Below, one piece after another: positions 48,991 to 57,811 of a stretch of 64,000 bases of DNA. The number at the start of each line of letters is the position of its first letter. Positions within the stretch are counted from its first letter, which is position 1. The notes under the pieces were generated by a model, which was given only the letters and a program-made list of their open reading frames with translations, was not told the origin of the DNA and made no database searches. The stretch spans positions 1 through 64,000 of the forward strand of contig JACRDO010000168.1 in the NCBI GenBank assembly GCA_016212885.1, in the 5' to 3' direction. Position numbers and translations under genes: made by a program. The DNA comes from Elusimicrobiota bacterium. GTDB lineage: Bacteria > Elusimicrobiota > Elusimicrobia > UBA1565.

Positions 48991-49910
48991 TTCCAGGAGG
49001 AGCGAGCAAGCCAGAGGAGCCCTCTTGCGAGGTTCTTGGGGTCGAAAGGAAAAGTGCGCAGCATCTTCAGAGCGTATTCCCGCTGCCTCTCCGGCGCCTC
49101 GCGGTGCTCCATGAGCTGGCCCAGGGCTGAGCGGTACACGGCGGAGAGCCTGCGGCGCATGCGCTGGCGGTCGAGGGAGGAGGGATCCTCCCCGAAGTAG
49201 TCCGCGAAGTGGTCGCGCAGCAGGGCCTCGAGGTTCGAGTGATGGTACTCCACCCTGCGGGAGGCGGCTCTCTCGACGACCTGGTACTCTCCCAGGACGC
49301 AGGTGATGAAGCGGAAAGCCGCGACGCGGCTTAGGCGCATCCAGTAGTCGTAGTCCTCAACCGTGTTGAATTCCGGGTTCTCCCGGAACCCTCCGACCGC
49401 GAAGGCCTTCTCGCGCCGGACCGTCGTCGAGGAAGGGGAGAGGGCGTTGCCCTTGAGCAGCAAGCGCTCGTACATGTCGGGGACCCACGGGCCGTAATGC
49501 GCCACCCGCAGGATCTTGCCGTTTTGCGTGATGTTCTCGCTGTGGCAGACGAGGTCCGCCTCCGGATGCTTCTGGAACTCGGCCAGGACCACCTCGAGTT
49601 TCTCCGGGTACCACAGGTCGTCATGGTCTAAGAACGCGATGAAGTCGCCCCGGCTTGCGCGCATGGCCGTGTTGCGGGCCGCCGCGATCTTCTTGTTCTC
49701 CTGCCGGATGCAGCGCCCTTTGAGAGAGTAGCGCTTGAGGTACCCTTCCACCACGGCCTGCGTGCCGTCCGTCGAGCCGTCGTCGGTCACCACGATCTCG
49801 AAGTCCTTGAAGGTCTGAGCCCGGACAGCGTCCAGGGTCTTCTCGATGAATGACGCCGCGTTGTAGGCGGGGATCACGACCGAGACGCGTGGTGCGGCTT
49901 CCTGGGTCAC
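48987..49910 (-). CDS. Family 2 glycosyltransferase
   Basis: GT-A enzyme of 307 residues: VSVVIPAYNAASFIEKTL, VTDDGSTDGT, the FLDHDDLWYPEKLE metal site, and a C-terminal EDYDYWMRLSR acceptor motif. No membrane segments. It transfers one sugar of the repeat unit; donor unknown. Coupled to both neighbours by 4-bp overlaps. Confidence 0.92.
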   Translation of the reverse strand: MTQEAAPRVSVVIPAYNAASFIEKTLDAVRAQTFKDFEIVVTDDGSTDGTQAVVEGYLKRYSLKGRCIRQENKKIAAARNTAMRASRGDFIAFLDHDDLWYPEKLEVVLAEFQKHPEADLVCHSENITQNGKILRVAHYGPWVPDMYERLLLKGNALSPSSTTVRREKAFAVGGFRENPEFNTVEDYDYWMRLSRVAAFRFITCVLGEYQVVERAASRRVEYHHSNLEALLRDHFADYFGEDPSSLDRQRMRRRLSAVYRSALGQLMEHREAPERQREYALKMLRTFPFDPKNLARGLLWLARSSWK

Positions 49911-50893
49911 AGCCCGCGGGCCCTGAGATCGTGTATCTGCACCAAGCCGATGGAGCGGCCGCGCGCGTCCACCACTGGCAGGACGTTGAAGGGATTCCTC
50001 CTGTCCTCCATCAGCTCCACGGCCTCCAGCGCGCTCCGGCCTGAGCGTATGGCGGTCGGCCTGGGATTCATGATCTTAGCGATGGGCATCGAGAAGATGT
50101 TCCCGCCCCGAGGCATATCCCGGAGGGCGCGCCGGATGTCGTAGTCCGTGACGAGCCCCACGAGGCGTCCGCGCCTGTCCACCACGTTCGCGGCGCCGGC
50201 CTGCTTGCGGGTGATCGTGAGCAGGAGGCGCTCCACCGAGGCGCCGGCAGGCACGACCGGATTGTCCGGCCCGGAGCGCATGACGTCGTCCACCCCGAGG
50301 GTCAGGCGCTTGCCGAGCGGGCCCCCGGGATGCAGGCGCGCGAAGTGCTCCCGTCTGAACCCCTTGAGCTCCATGAGCGCCACGGCCAGCGCGTCGCCCA
50401 CCGCCAGGGCCGCCGTGGTGCTGCACGTGGGCGCCAGATTCAACGGACAAGCCTCCTTTTCTAGCGGCAGCAGAAGCACGACTTGCGCGGACTTCGCGAG
50501 CGTCGAGCGCGGCCGGGAAGTCATCGCGACGATCCTGACCCCGATCTTTTTCAAGGCCGGCAGGATCGCGGTAAGCTCCGGGGACTCGCCGGACTTCCCG
50601 ATCGCGAGCACGAGGTCATGCTTCTCCGCCATGCCCAGGTCCCCGTGCATGGCGTCGGCCGGATGCAGGTAGAGGGCCGGGGTGCCGGTCGAGGAGAAGG
50701 TCGCCGCGATCTTCTGGGCGATGAGGCCGGACTTGCCCATGCCGGTCACGATGACTTTCCCGCGGCAGGCCGCGAGCAGGCGCACGGCGCGCAGGTAGCT
50801 CTCGCCGACCGCGCCGCGGACTCCTTGGAGCGCCACGGCCTCCAGGCCGATGACGCGCCGGATAGTTCTCAAGATCGAGGAGGTTCCATTCAT
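49907..50893 (-). CDS. kpsF: D-arabinose-5-phosphate isomerase (KpsF/KdsD)
   Basis: First enzyme of Kdo synthesis, converting ribulose-5-phosphate to arabinose-5-phosphate. The N-terminal SIS domain has VTGMGKSGLIAQKIAATFSS, the HGDLGM substrate segment and APTCSTTAALAVGDALA, and a tandem CBS pair follows (about 205-328). Length 328 is normal. Its location in the glycan cluster suggests the capsule/LPS-linked copy. Kdo supply fits an LPS-bearing outer membrane. Confidence 0.95.
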   Translation of the reverse strand: MNGTSSILRTIRRVIGLEAVALQGVRGAVGESYLRAVRLLAACRGKVIVTGMGKSGLIAQKIAATFSSTGTPALYLHPADAMHGDLGMAEKHDLVLAIGKSGESPELTAILPALKKIGVRIVAMTSRPRSTLAKSAQVVLLLPLEKEACPLNLAPTCSTTAALAVGDALAVALMELKGFRREHFARLHPGGPLGKRLTLGVDDVMRSGPDNPVVPAGASVERLLLTITRKQAGAANVVDRRGRLVGLVTDYDIRRALRDMPRGGNIFSMPIAKIMNPRPTAIRSGRSALEAVELMEDRRNPFNVLPVVDARGRSIGLVQIHDLRARGL

Positions 50894-50896
50894 ATT

Positions 50897-51793
50897 TCAC
50901 ACTCCGATGCCCATCTCCGCTTTCATCTCCCGCAGCCCCTCTTCCAGCGTCAGCGGGCGCATCCCCAGCTCGGCTTCCATGCGGCGGGTCGTGAAGGTCG
51001 TATCCTTCGGCCGCGGAGCGATGCTCGGGAAGTAGGAGGAATCCACGCGGGAGAGGAGCGAGGCGTCGAGATCGAAGGCCCGCGCGGCTTTGAGACCCAG
51101 CTCCCAGCGGCTGACCCGGTCCGCTCCGGCCAGGTGGAAGATGCCCGCCGGCCGCTTTTCGAGGAGCTTCCAGAGCGCCCGCCCGCATTGATGGCTGTGC
51201 AAGGGGTTCTCGAAGACGTCGCCCACGAGAGGGACGGGCTCCCCGCGCAGGAGCTTCTCGTAGAGCCAGGTGACGGGGTTCGGCCGGTTGACGGAATGGT
51301 TCCAGCCGTACATCAGGATCGGGCGCACGATGGCATGCGGGCCCGCGAGATCCTTCGTTAGGCGTTCGCACTCGAGCTTGATGCGCCCGTACTCGTGGAT
51401 CGGGTTCGTCGACGCATCCTCGGCGTACGGGGCGAAGGCGCCGTCGAAGACGGCGTTCGTGGAGACGTAGACCATGTACGCTCCGCAGCGCCGGCAGGCG
51501 CGCGCGATGTTGCGGGTGCCCTCGATATTGGAGCGGCGGCCTTCTTCCGGGTGCTTCTCCACGTGGTCCACCGCGGCGAGGCCAGCTGCGTGGATCACGG
51601 CGTCGAAGCTCTCCCGCCCGAACAATTCGTCCACGGCGGCCGCATCGCGCACGTCGAGCGTCAGGTGGCGGGCGCGGGTGTCCTTGACCTGGTAGCTGCG
51701 CAGGTGGACTCCGACGAGCTGATGGGAGCCGTCGGAGGTCTCCTCGAAGCCCTTGGCCAGGAGGCCGGTGCTGCCGGTGATCAGGATGCGCAT
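50897..51793 (-). CDS. dTDP-4-dehydrorhamnose reductase-like SDR
   Basis: SDR of 298 residues resembling RmlD: GSTGLLAKG, HAAGLAAVDHVEKHPEEG, STNAVFDG with PYAEDASTNPIHEYGRIKLECE (catalytic Tyr-Lys) and MYGWNHSVNRPNP. RmlD proteins reduce dTDP-4-keto-rhamnose. Relatives without RmlC nearby often act on other keto-sugars, and no rmlC is in the window, so the exact product is open. It lies 3 bp before kpsF. Confidence 0.78.
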   Translation of the reverse strand: MRILITGSTGLLAKGFEETSDGSHQLVGVHLRSYQVKDTRARHLTLDVRDAAAVDELFGRESFDAVIHAAGLAAVDHVEKHPEEGRRSNIEGTRNIARACRRCGAYMVYVSTNAVFDGAFAPYAEDASTNPIHEYGRIKLECERLTKDLAGPHAIVRPILMYGWNHSVNRPNPVTWLYEKLLRGEPVPLVGDVFENPLHSHQCGRALWKLLEKRPAGIFHLAGADRVSRWELGLKAARAFDLDASLLSRVDSSYFPSIAPRPKDTTFTTRRMEAELGMRPLTLEEGLREMKAEMGIGV

Positions 51794-51797
51794 AGGC

Positions 51798-53249
51798 TCA
51801 TCCGCCCGCCGATGCCGCGGCCCTCTTCGCGCCGATCATCAACTTGGCGTTTCGGACGCCGAGCATGAAAGCCTCTCGCAAGGTGAGCTTCTCGGACCGG
51901 AAATAATTCATGAAATTGATGAAGAGGAAAATGCCCGTGAAAAAGAGGTTGGGCTTCAGCCTTGAAATGCCGCGAATGAGGGGGATCGACGAAGGGGCGA
52001 AGACCCCCAGCCCGAATAGTTTATGGATATTCGCCACCCGGACGTAATCCCGTCCTTTCAGAACCGATGCTTTGTGGAAAGTCGCATCGAGCTCGTCCGG
52101 ATCGAATCTGCGGTCCATATGGCCCTGCGCGATGCAGTATTCGGCCAATTCCGTCCCAGGATATGGATTGAAGATGGAGCACCAGGGATACGAGGTGCCG
52201 AGATCGGCGTTCAGCTTGATGGCGGCGAAGACATCGTCAAGCGTCTCACCGGGAAGTCCGACCATGTTGTAGGTCAGGAATTTGATGCCGTACTTATTCA
52301 GCAGCCGGGCGGTCTTGGCGATATCCGCATCCGTGATCTGCTTCTTCAAGATCGTGGTCCGCAGCTTCTCATTGGCGGTTTCTATCGCAAATTGTACGGT
52401 GCGGCAGCGGGCTTCCCTGAACGCCGCGACCATTTCCTCATCGACGGTATCCGCGCGTATCTTACACATGAACGGGAGATGGATCTCTTTCCGATATAAC
52501 CGCAGCAAATCCAGGCACCAGGATTTCTTCAGCCCAAAAGTATCGTCCATGAAATAAACGGTCCGGCATTTCCATCTGCGCAGGGTCTGCGCGATCTCTT
52601 CGATGATGTGCGCGGGGGGCCTGAATCGGACAAAGGAGCCTTTGTCCCTATAAAGGTCCTGGATGGTCGCGTTGTAGCAGAAGGAGCAGCGGAATGGGCA
52701 TCCCCTCCCGGTCATGAACGACTTGGTAGGATACTGCGCGAAGAACTCATGGCGGTAATAGATCTCACGGTCCGCGGGAGGCAGGTCGTCCAAACGAGCG
52801 AGGGGCCGGATGGGGTTGGCCTTGATTATGCCGTCAAGCTTGACCGAAAGATTCCGGATGCAGTCAGTGCTCTTCCCTTGATCAATGCAGTCCGCCAGCT
52901 CGACGATCGCATGGTCGCCTTCGCCGACGCAGATCGCGTCCGCCGGCGATTTCTTCAAGACATCCGGGAAGAAGGTCGGATGCGGGCCCCCGTAGACGAT
53001 GGTGGGACGCCGCGGCAATCGCAGGAGCCTGATCTGCTTGGAGATCTCGACTCCCCACAGATGAAGCCCCGACATCAGCGAGAAGCCGATGATGTCGGGG
53101 GACTCCTTGAGAAGGACGTCGCGGAAATCCGCGATCGTATCCCCCGCCGCAAGAAGGGTCTCGTGGCCCGCTCTCTTCAGAGAGGCCGACAATGCCATTA
53201 CGGCGGGCGATTCGTACCAGAAATTCTGCAGGAATAATACTTTCGCCAA
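51798..53249 (-). CDS. B12-binding-type radical SAM protein
   Basis: Protein of 483 residues. An N-terminal cobalamin-binding-like Rossmann domain (about 1-150, without the DxHxxG motif) is followed by a radical SAM barrel with the 4Fe-4S motif C184-x3-C188-x2-C191 and the GLPGETLDD segment. A C-terminal region has one or two hydrophobic stretches. Members carry out methylations or rearrangements and are frequent in glycan and natural-product loci. The start is TTG at 53249 with AGGAG 7 nt upstream. It is divergent from a second protein of the same class. Confidence 0.88.
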   Translation of the reverse strand: MAKVLFLQNFWYESPAVMALSASLKRAGHETLLAAGDTIADFRDVLLKESPDIIGFSLMSGLHLWGVEISKQIRLLRLPRRPTIVYGGPHPTFFPDVLKKSPADAICVGEGDHAIVELADCIDQGKSTDCIRNLSVKLDGIIKANPIRPLARLDDLPPADREIYYRHEFFAQYPTKSFMTGRGCPFRCSFCYNATIQDLYRDKGSFVRFRPPAHIIEEIAQTLRRWKCRTVYFMDDTFGLKKSWCLDLLRLYRKEIHLPFMCKIRADTVDEEMVAAFREARCRTVQFAIETANEKLRTTILKKQITDADIAKTARLLNKYGIKFLTYNMVGLPGETLDDVFAAIKLNADLGTSYPWCSIFNPYPGTELAEYCIAQGHMDRRFDPDELDATFHKASVLKGRDYVRVANIHKLFGLGVFAPSSIPLIRGISRLKPNLFFTGIFLFINFMNYFRSEKLTLREAFMLGVRNAKLMIGAKRAAASAGG

Positions 53250-53252
53250 TTA

Positions 53253-53277
53253 GGAACTCCTGAGACTATTCAGTTCC
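53253..53277 (-). promoter_or_regulatory. Hairpin covering the ribosome-binding site of the TTG-start radical SAM gene
   Basis: GGAACT (53253-53258) and AGTTCC (53272-53277) can pair, and the AGGAG ribosome-binding site overlaps one arm. This could modulate translation. Confidence 0.35.
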
Positions 53278-53319
53278 TTTCGCTCCCGATGCCGGATTTC
53301 ATCGCCTGCCTCGAAAACA

Positions 53320-53328
53320 ATTGTACCA
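53320..53328 (-). promoter_or_regulatory. Extended -10 for the minus-strand radical SAM gene
   Basis: TGG-TACAAT on the minus strand. The leader to the TTG start would be about 64 nt. Confidence 0.4.
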
Positions 53329-53350
53329 TACTTGCCATCCGGGGGCTTTT

Positions 53351-53379
53351 TTTACATGATACTGGCGATATTTCATGAT
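53351..53379 (+). promoter_or_regulatory. Candidate promoter for the plus-strand radical SAM gene
   Basis: TTTACA (53351-53356), 17-bp spacer, CATGAT (53374-53379). It sits back to back with the divergent extended -10. Confidence 0.4.
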
Positions 53380-53409
53380 GTGTCCGCATTCCCAGCCTGC
53401 TTCTGATCC

Positions 53410-54855
53410 ATGAAAGTCCAGCGGGTTTTCCTCATCAAGCCGGCCTATGCGGACTCCTACTATGATTACAACGATCTGCCGGCCGGGCTCGGATACGTCT
53501 CTCAAGCCCTGGAAGACCACGGCATCGAAACCCGGGTCTTCGACCTGCATCTAAGCGAGGGGAGCAAGAAGCTCTTCGCGGCGATCAAAGCCTTCGCGCC
53601 CCAGATCATCGGATTGGGTCTCCTCAGCTATCGGTTCAAGAAGCACTACGAGCTGATCGACTCGATCAAGGCGGAATTCCCCGGCATTTCCATCGTCGCG
53701 GGGGGCTCCCACGTTTCAACATTCAGGGAGAGGGTTTTGGAGCGTTGCCCCTCCATCGATTTCGGGGTCGTAATGGAAGGGGATGAGACGATCGTCGAGC
53801 TTTGCGGGAACGTCGATGACCCTTCGAAGGTCAAAGGGGTGCTGCACCGAGCGGCAGGCGGCGTGCGCTATAGCGGCGACAGGCCCTTCATCCAGGATCT
53901 CGACAAACTGAGCTTTCCCAAATACGCGCGTTTTGAACTGGGCCGATATCCGTTCATCACCATCATCACCTCCCGTGGGTGTCCATACCGGTGCATCTAC
54001 TGTTCCGTCCTGTATTCGATCGGGAAGCAGTGGCGCTGCAGGTCCGCGCGTTCGGTGGTTGATGAACTTGAGCACTGGCACAAACGGGGCTTCCGGCAGT
54101 TCGAGTTCGGGGACGACAACTTCACACTGAAGCGGGAAAGGGTCGTCGAGATATGCGATGAGATCGAGAGGCGGGGCTTGAAGGGGCTGGAGATCGGGCT
54201 GGGCAATGGGATACGCGCCGACCGGGTAGACAAGCCCCTGCTGGCCCGGATGAAAGAGGTGGGCTTCTCCTATGTCGCCTTCGGCATCGAATCGGTCAGC
54301 AATAGGGTGCTTGAGAAGCTCAGGAAGGGCGAGACCATCGAAAAGATCGAGGAAGGCGTGAAGGCCGCCATCGAGGTCGGGTTCCCGGTGGACCTGTTTT
54401 TCCTGCTCGGGTCCCCGACGGAGACTGAGGAGGACGTCAGGGCCTCCGTCGCCTTCGCCTTGAAGTATCCAGTCAAGGACGTCGCGTTCTACAACATCAT
54501 TCCGTTCCCGACCTCGGAGCTCTACCAGATGCTGATGGAGACGAAAGCCTTCCTCCGGGACCCGGAGACCCATCTCAACGATTCCAACCATTGGTTCTAT
54601 TCTCCGGTGTTCGAGACTCCGGAGCTCTCCGAGAAGGACAGAATCCGGCTCCTCAAATGGGCCAATGAGGTCACCAAGAGGCATACCGTCGAGGTCCGGC
54701 GCAAGCACGTGGTGGACCAGCTGATGCGCGCGGGCGTGCCGAAGGCCATGGCAGCGCTCCTGGCGAGGATCAGAGAGTTTGAAAACCTCAAGCGGCCCCT
54801 CCGGAAGCTGGGCCTGATCGACAGGTTCAAGAAGTTCGCCGGCATCCGCTACTGA
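53410..54855 (+). CDS. B12-binding-type radical SAM protein (second, divergent)
   Basis: Protein of 481 residues with the same order as its divergent neighbour: a Rossmann-like cobalamin domain (FLIKPAYADSYYDYN, then LPAGLGYVSQALEDHGIE), the radical SAM cluster C191-x3-C195-x2-C198, and a C-terminal helical region with basic residues. The two are related at the architecture level but clearly diverged. It is the only plus-strand gene in the glycan cluster, with its own promoter. It ends 2 bp from the convergent glycosyltransferase. A lipid or sugar modification role is inferred from context. Confidence 0.88.
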   Translation: MKVQRVFLIKPAYADSYYDYNDLPAGLGYVSQALEDHGIETRVFDLHLSEGSKKLFAAIKAFAPQIIGLGLLSYRFKKHYELIDSIKAEFPGISIVAGGSHVSTFRERVLERCPSIDFGVVMEGDETIVELCGNVDDPSKVKGVLHRAAGGVRYSGDRPFIQDLDKLSFPKYARFELGRYPFITIITSRGCPYRCIYCSVLYSIGKQWRCRSARSVVDELEHWHKRGFRQFEFGDDNFTLKRERVVEICDEIERRGLKGLEIGLGNGIRADRVDKPLLARMKEVGFSYVAFGIESVSNRVLEKLRKGETIEKIEEGVKAAIEVGFPVDLFFLLGSPTETEEDVRASVAFALKYPVKDVAFYNIIPFPTSELYQMLMETKAFLRDPETHLNDSNHWFYSPVFETPELSEKDRIRLLKWANEVTKRHTVEVRRKHVVDQLMRAGVPKAMAALLARIREFENLKRPLRKLGLIDRFKKFAGIRY

Positions 54856-54857
54856 TC

Positions 54858-56051
54858 TCAGCCGCAGAGGAGCCGGCGGTATTCCTGCGCCATCCGTTCT
54901 TTCGTGAAATAGCCGGCGAAGCGCTCGTAGCCCTTCGCCCCCATCCTGGAGGCCGCCTCGGGAGAGCGCAGCAGGTCCAGCACCGCCTCGGCGAGCGCGT
55001 CCGGGTCCCGAGGCGCGAAGAGGCGGCCCGTCTCGCCGTCGACGACGATTTCCTTGAGCCCCCCGACCGCGGCGGCCGCCACCGGCCGCCGGCAGCGCAT
55101 CGCCTCGAGGGCTACCAGCCCGAAGCTCTCGTAGACCGAGGGGATGACGCAGACGTCGAAGCATTCCAGGTACTGGGCGGCGTCCGGCAGGAACCCCCGC
55201 AGCAGGCGCACGCGCCCCTCCAGGCCCTTTTCGCGGATGATATCGTAAAGGCCATCCGCGTACCGGGCATCGGTGTCCTGCCCGATGATGACGGCTTTGG
55301 CATCCGGGAATTCCCGGAGGATGCGGGGCATCGCCTGGACCAAATACCGCAAGCCCTTGCGCTCCTCCAGGTGCCCGATGGCGCCGATCAGCGGGCCGCC
55401 GTCGACGCCGAGATCCTTGATCTTGTCGACGCGTGGCCGGCTGCCGCCGTCGGCCGAGATGCCGTTATGAATGCACTGGATGTCTTTCGTCTTCGCATAC
55501 TCTGCGAGCGCCGCAGCGCAATCCTTGGAGACCGTCACCGTCTTGCCGCATAAGCGGGGGGCCAGGAGGCCGAAGAGGCGAAGCAGCCGGAGCTTCAGGA
55601 AGCTTCCCTGATGGGCGGGATAGTTGTGGATCAGAAGGACGATCCGCGGCACGCGGCAGATTCTCGCGGCCAGCAGGAATCTCCAGCCCAGGTCGCTCAA
55701 GGGGTAGCCCCCCGAGCTCAGCAGAAAGGCGTCCGGCTTCCTGTCACGGATGAACCGCGCGCAGCGGCGGACCGACGGGAGGAATCGAAAGGGACGGGCC
55801 AGCTGCTGCAGCCCGGTCAGAACCCGTGATAGGCCCCGCTTCCTTTCCGTGATCGACTTCTCGTCCAGGATGTGGAGCTCCGCGCGGGAGCCGAGGCGGG
55901 AGGCGTAGAGATCGCGGCCTGGATGAGCGCTGTTTATGACCATCAGGAGCCGGTCCTCTCTCGACGGCCAGCCGGTGATGATGTCCATGAGCACGGTGTC
56001 GTCACCGCCAATCAGGAAGCTGTGGGTGAAGAACATCACCTTGCGCGTCAT
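54858..56051 (-). CDS. Glycosyltransferase family 4
   Basis: GT-B transferase of 397 residues: an N-terminal SFLIGGDDTVLMDII motif, the NGISADGG donor-loop region, and PSVYESFGLVALEAMRCRRPVAA with the EX7E signature. ATG 56051 overlaps the upstream stop (ATGA), and the longer ORF to 56150 lies inside the neighbour. Donor and acceptor unknown. Confidence 0.9.
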   Translation of the reverse strand: MTRKVMFFTHSFLIGGDDTVLMDIITGWPSREDRLLMVINSAHPGRDLYASRLGSRAELHILDEKSITERKRGLSRVLTGLQQLARPFRFLPSVRRCARFIRDRKPDAFLLSSGGYPLSDLGWRFLLAARICRVPRIVLLIHNYPAHQGSFLKLRLLRLFGLLAPRLCGKTVTVSKDCAAALAEYAKTKDIQCIHNGISADGGSRPRVDKIKDLGVDGGPLIGAIGHLEERKGLRYLVQAMPRILREFPDAKAVIIGQDTDARYADGLYDIIREKGLEGRVRLLRGFLPDAAQYLECFDVCVIPSVYESFGLVALEAMRCRRPVAAAAVGGLKEIVVDGETGRLFAPRDPDALAEAVLDLLRSPEAASRMGAKGYERFAGYFTKERMAQEYRRLLCG

Positions 56052-57808
56052 GCGAGCTCGCGGCTCCAGATGCGGGCCCAATCCGCCTCGCCGTAGGCAA
56101 AGCGCCCGCAAAAGCGCCTGCGGACTTCCTGGCGCCGAGGCTCTTGCCACCAGAGGCGGGGATCTTCGATCACGCGGTTGACCGCCGCGGCCGCGGAGGC
56201 CGCGTCGTCATAGAGGATCCCGGCTCCGCGCAGTTCATCGAAGTAGGGGCGGGCCTCCTGCCGCATGACCCAATCCCCCGGGTCCCAGTAAAGGAGGGTG
56301 GGGATATCGGCGGCCAAAGACTCCAAGAACGTGGTCTGCGGGTGGTCGATGACGGCCAGGCGGATGCGGTCGAGCATGCGGCGCCAAGCGGCGGTCCTGG
56401 GGTCGAAACGGAGCCCGGGGAATTCATCCGAAAGCCGGGCCCGATGGCCCCAGCCGAAGTCGACGGGATGGAGCCGGATGAGCATCGATCTTCTGGCCGG
56501 ATCCGAGAGGCAGCGGATGAACCGGGAGCGGTCCCGCAGATAATTCTCGAAACGATGCGAGGCCGGCGTGTAGTCAAAATGCCAACTGTTGGGGTAGCGC
56601 GGAAGCGAGGTGTTGACGAGGATCCAATCCCTGCTCGATCGGCCCGCGCTGCCGGCGCGCCTGGGGGGAAAATGCAATCTGGGATTGGGCATGCGCTTGA
56701 GGGCCGCGCCCCCGGGCGCCGAATCGTCCGTCCAGCCCCATGTCCAGTATTCGTCGGCGATGGCGCGCTCGTGCCTTTCCCGTTGCATGGATTGGAACAT
56801 CCCATAGGCGCCGCCGTGCTGGGCGATGATGAGCCGGCCGCCCGCCTCAACGGCTTCGGCTGCGAGGAGCTTGAAATATTCGTTCGAGAACCACCCGACG
56901 GCCGTCTGCAGAAGCCGTGGAAGAGGCTGCCAGTCCGAAAGCACGAGATCCCTGAGCTTGGAGTATCCCTCCAGGAACAAGGTTGGGAAATGCGTCGGCA
57001 GGCATGAGGACAATATCTTCTCGAATTCATCCCGGTGCGGAAAGCCGCGCAGGCCTTGGCGCCTGGAGCCCGCTTCAGGCTCGAAACAGAAGGATTTCGG
57101 CAGTTCCGCCACGACCGGGCGCATGCCGCCGCGGGAGGCCAGGACGAGCGAGAGCGCGTGCCGCCGGTCAAAGTAAAGGTCGCTGAAGAAGCCGCCGCGG
57201 TTCTTGGGCATTCCAAGTCCACGGCTGAGCGCGGCCGCGAGGGTCCGGGGCCGGGATTTCCAGGCCGAGGCTCCAGGCCGCGCTTTCAGGGAGCTCATGC
57301 GGGGGAAACGGCGCAGCTCCGAGCGTATTCCGAGAAGCGGCATGAGCTCGGAGTAGACCTGCAGATTGAACTCGTCGCCGTACAGCCAGGAATTGTACTC
57401 CAGGGTGTTGCGGGGGGTGAGGTAGTCCGCAGGGTCGAGCCTCCAGCTGGCGAGCCGAGGGCAGGCCTCGGCCGCGGCTGAAAGATGCGTCCATCGGTCG
57501 CAAAGCGCGCTGACGAATCCCATGAGCCACGGGCCGAGCAGGATCCGCCAGTAGCGCGGGCTGCGTCTGACGCCGTGGACGCCGTTGAGATAGTCCGCCA
57601 GGAACTCGAGGAGCCGTTCCTGGGCCCTTTCGCAGCGCGCGACGGCGTCCTGCATCCGTCCGGGCGGATCCCAGGGATCCTCCAGGATGCGGCGGCGAAG
57701 CGGGGTCCATCGATCTTTCTGCCCGTAGGGAAGGCACCAGGGACCCAGGATCAGCAGCTCCTGCCGGGTGTCCCAGAACTCCGATATCGCGGTCGTCGCC
57801 AGGAACAT
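56048..57808 (-). CDS. LIC12162-family transferase
   Basis: Protein of 586 residues resembling the putative transferase family first named from a Leptospira LPS locus: MFLATTAISEFWDT start, central IIAQHGGAYGMFQSM, NTSLPRYPN, IRLHPVDFGWG and the C-terminal DHPQTTFLESLAADIPTLLYW. The late motifs recall CDP-glycerol or polysialyl-type GT-B folds. No membrane helices. Frequently next to NeuB/NeuA-type nonulosonic-acid genes, as here. Enzymatic activity is not established. Confidence 0.78.
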   Translation of the reverse strand: MFLATTAISEFWDTRQELLILGPWCLPYGQKDRWTPLRRRILEDPWDPPGRMQDAVARCERAQERLLEFLADYLNGVHGVRRSPRYWRILLGPWLMGFVSALCDRWTHLSAAAEACPRLASWRLDPADYLTPRNTLEYNSWLYGDEFNLQVYSELMPLLGIRSELRRFPRMSSLKARPGASAWKSRPRTLAAALSRGLGMPKNRGGFFSDLYFDRRHALSLVLASRGGMRPVVAELPKSFCFEPEAGSRRQGLRGFPHRDEFEKILSSCLPTHFPTLFLEGYSKLRDLVLSDWQPLPRLLQTAVGWFSNEYFKLLAAEAVEAGGRLIIAQHGGAYGMFQSMQRERHERAIADEYWTWGWTDDSAPGGAALKRMPNPRLHFPPRRAGSAGRSSRDWILVNTSLPRYPNSWHFDYTPASHRFENYLRDRSRFIRCLSDPARRSMLIRLHPVDFGWGHRARLSDEFPGLRFDPRTAAWRRMLDRIRLAVIDHPQTTFLESLAADIPTLLYWDPGDWVMRQEARPYFDELRGAGILYDDAASAAAAVNRVIEDPRLWWQEPRRQEVRRRFCGRFAYGEADWARIWSRELA

Positions 57809-57811
57809 AGA

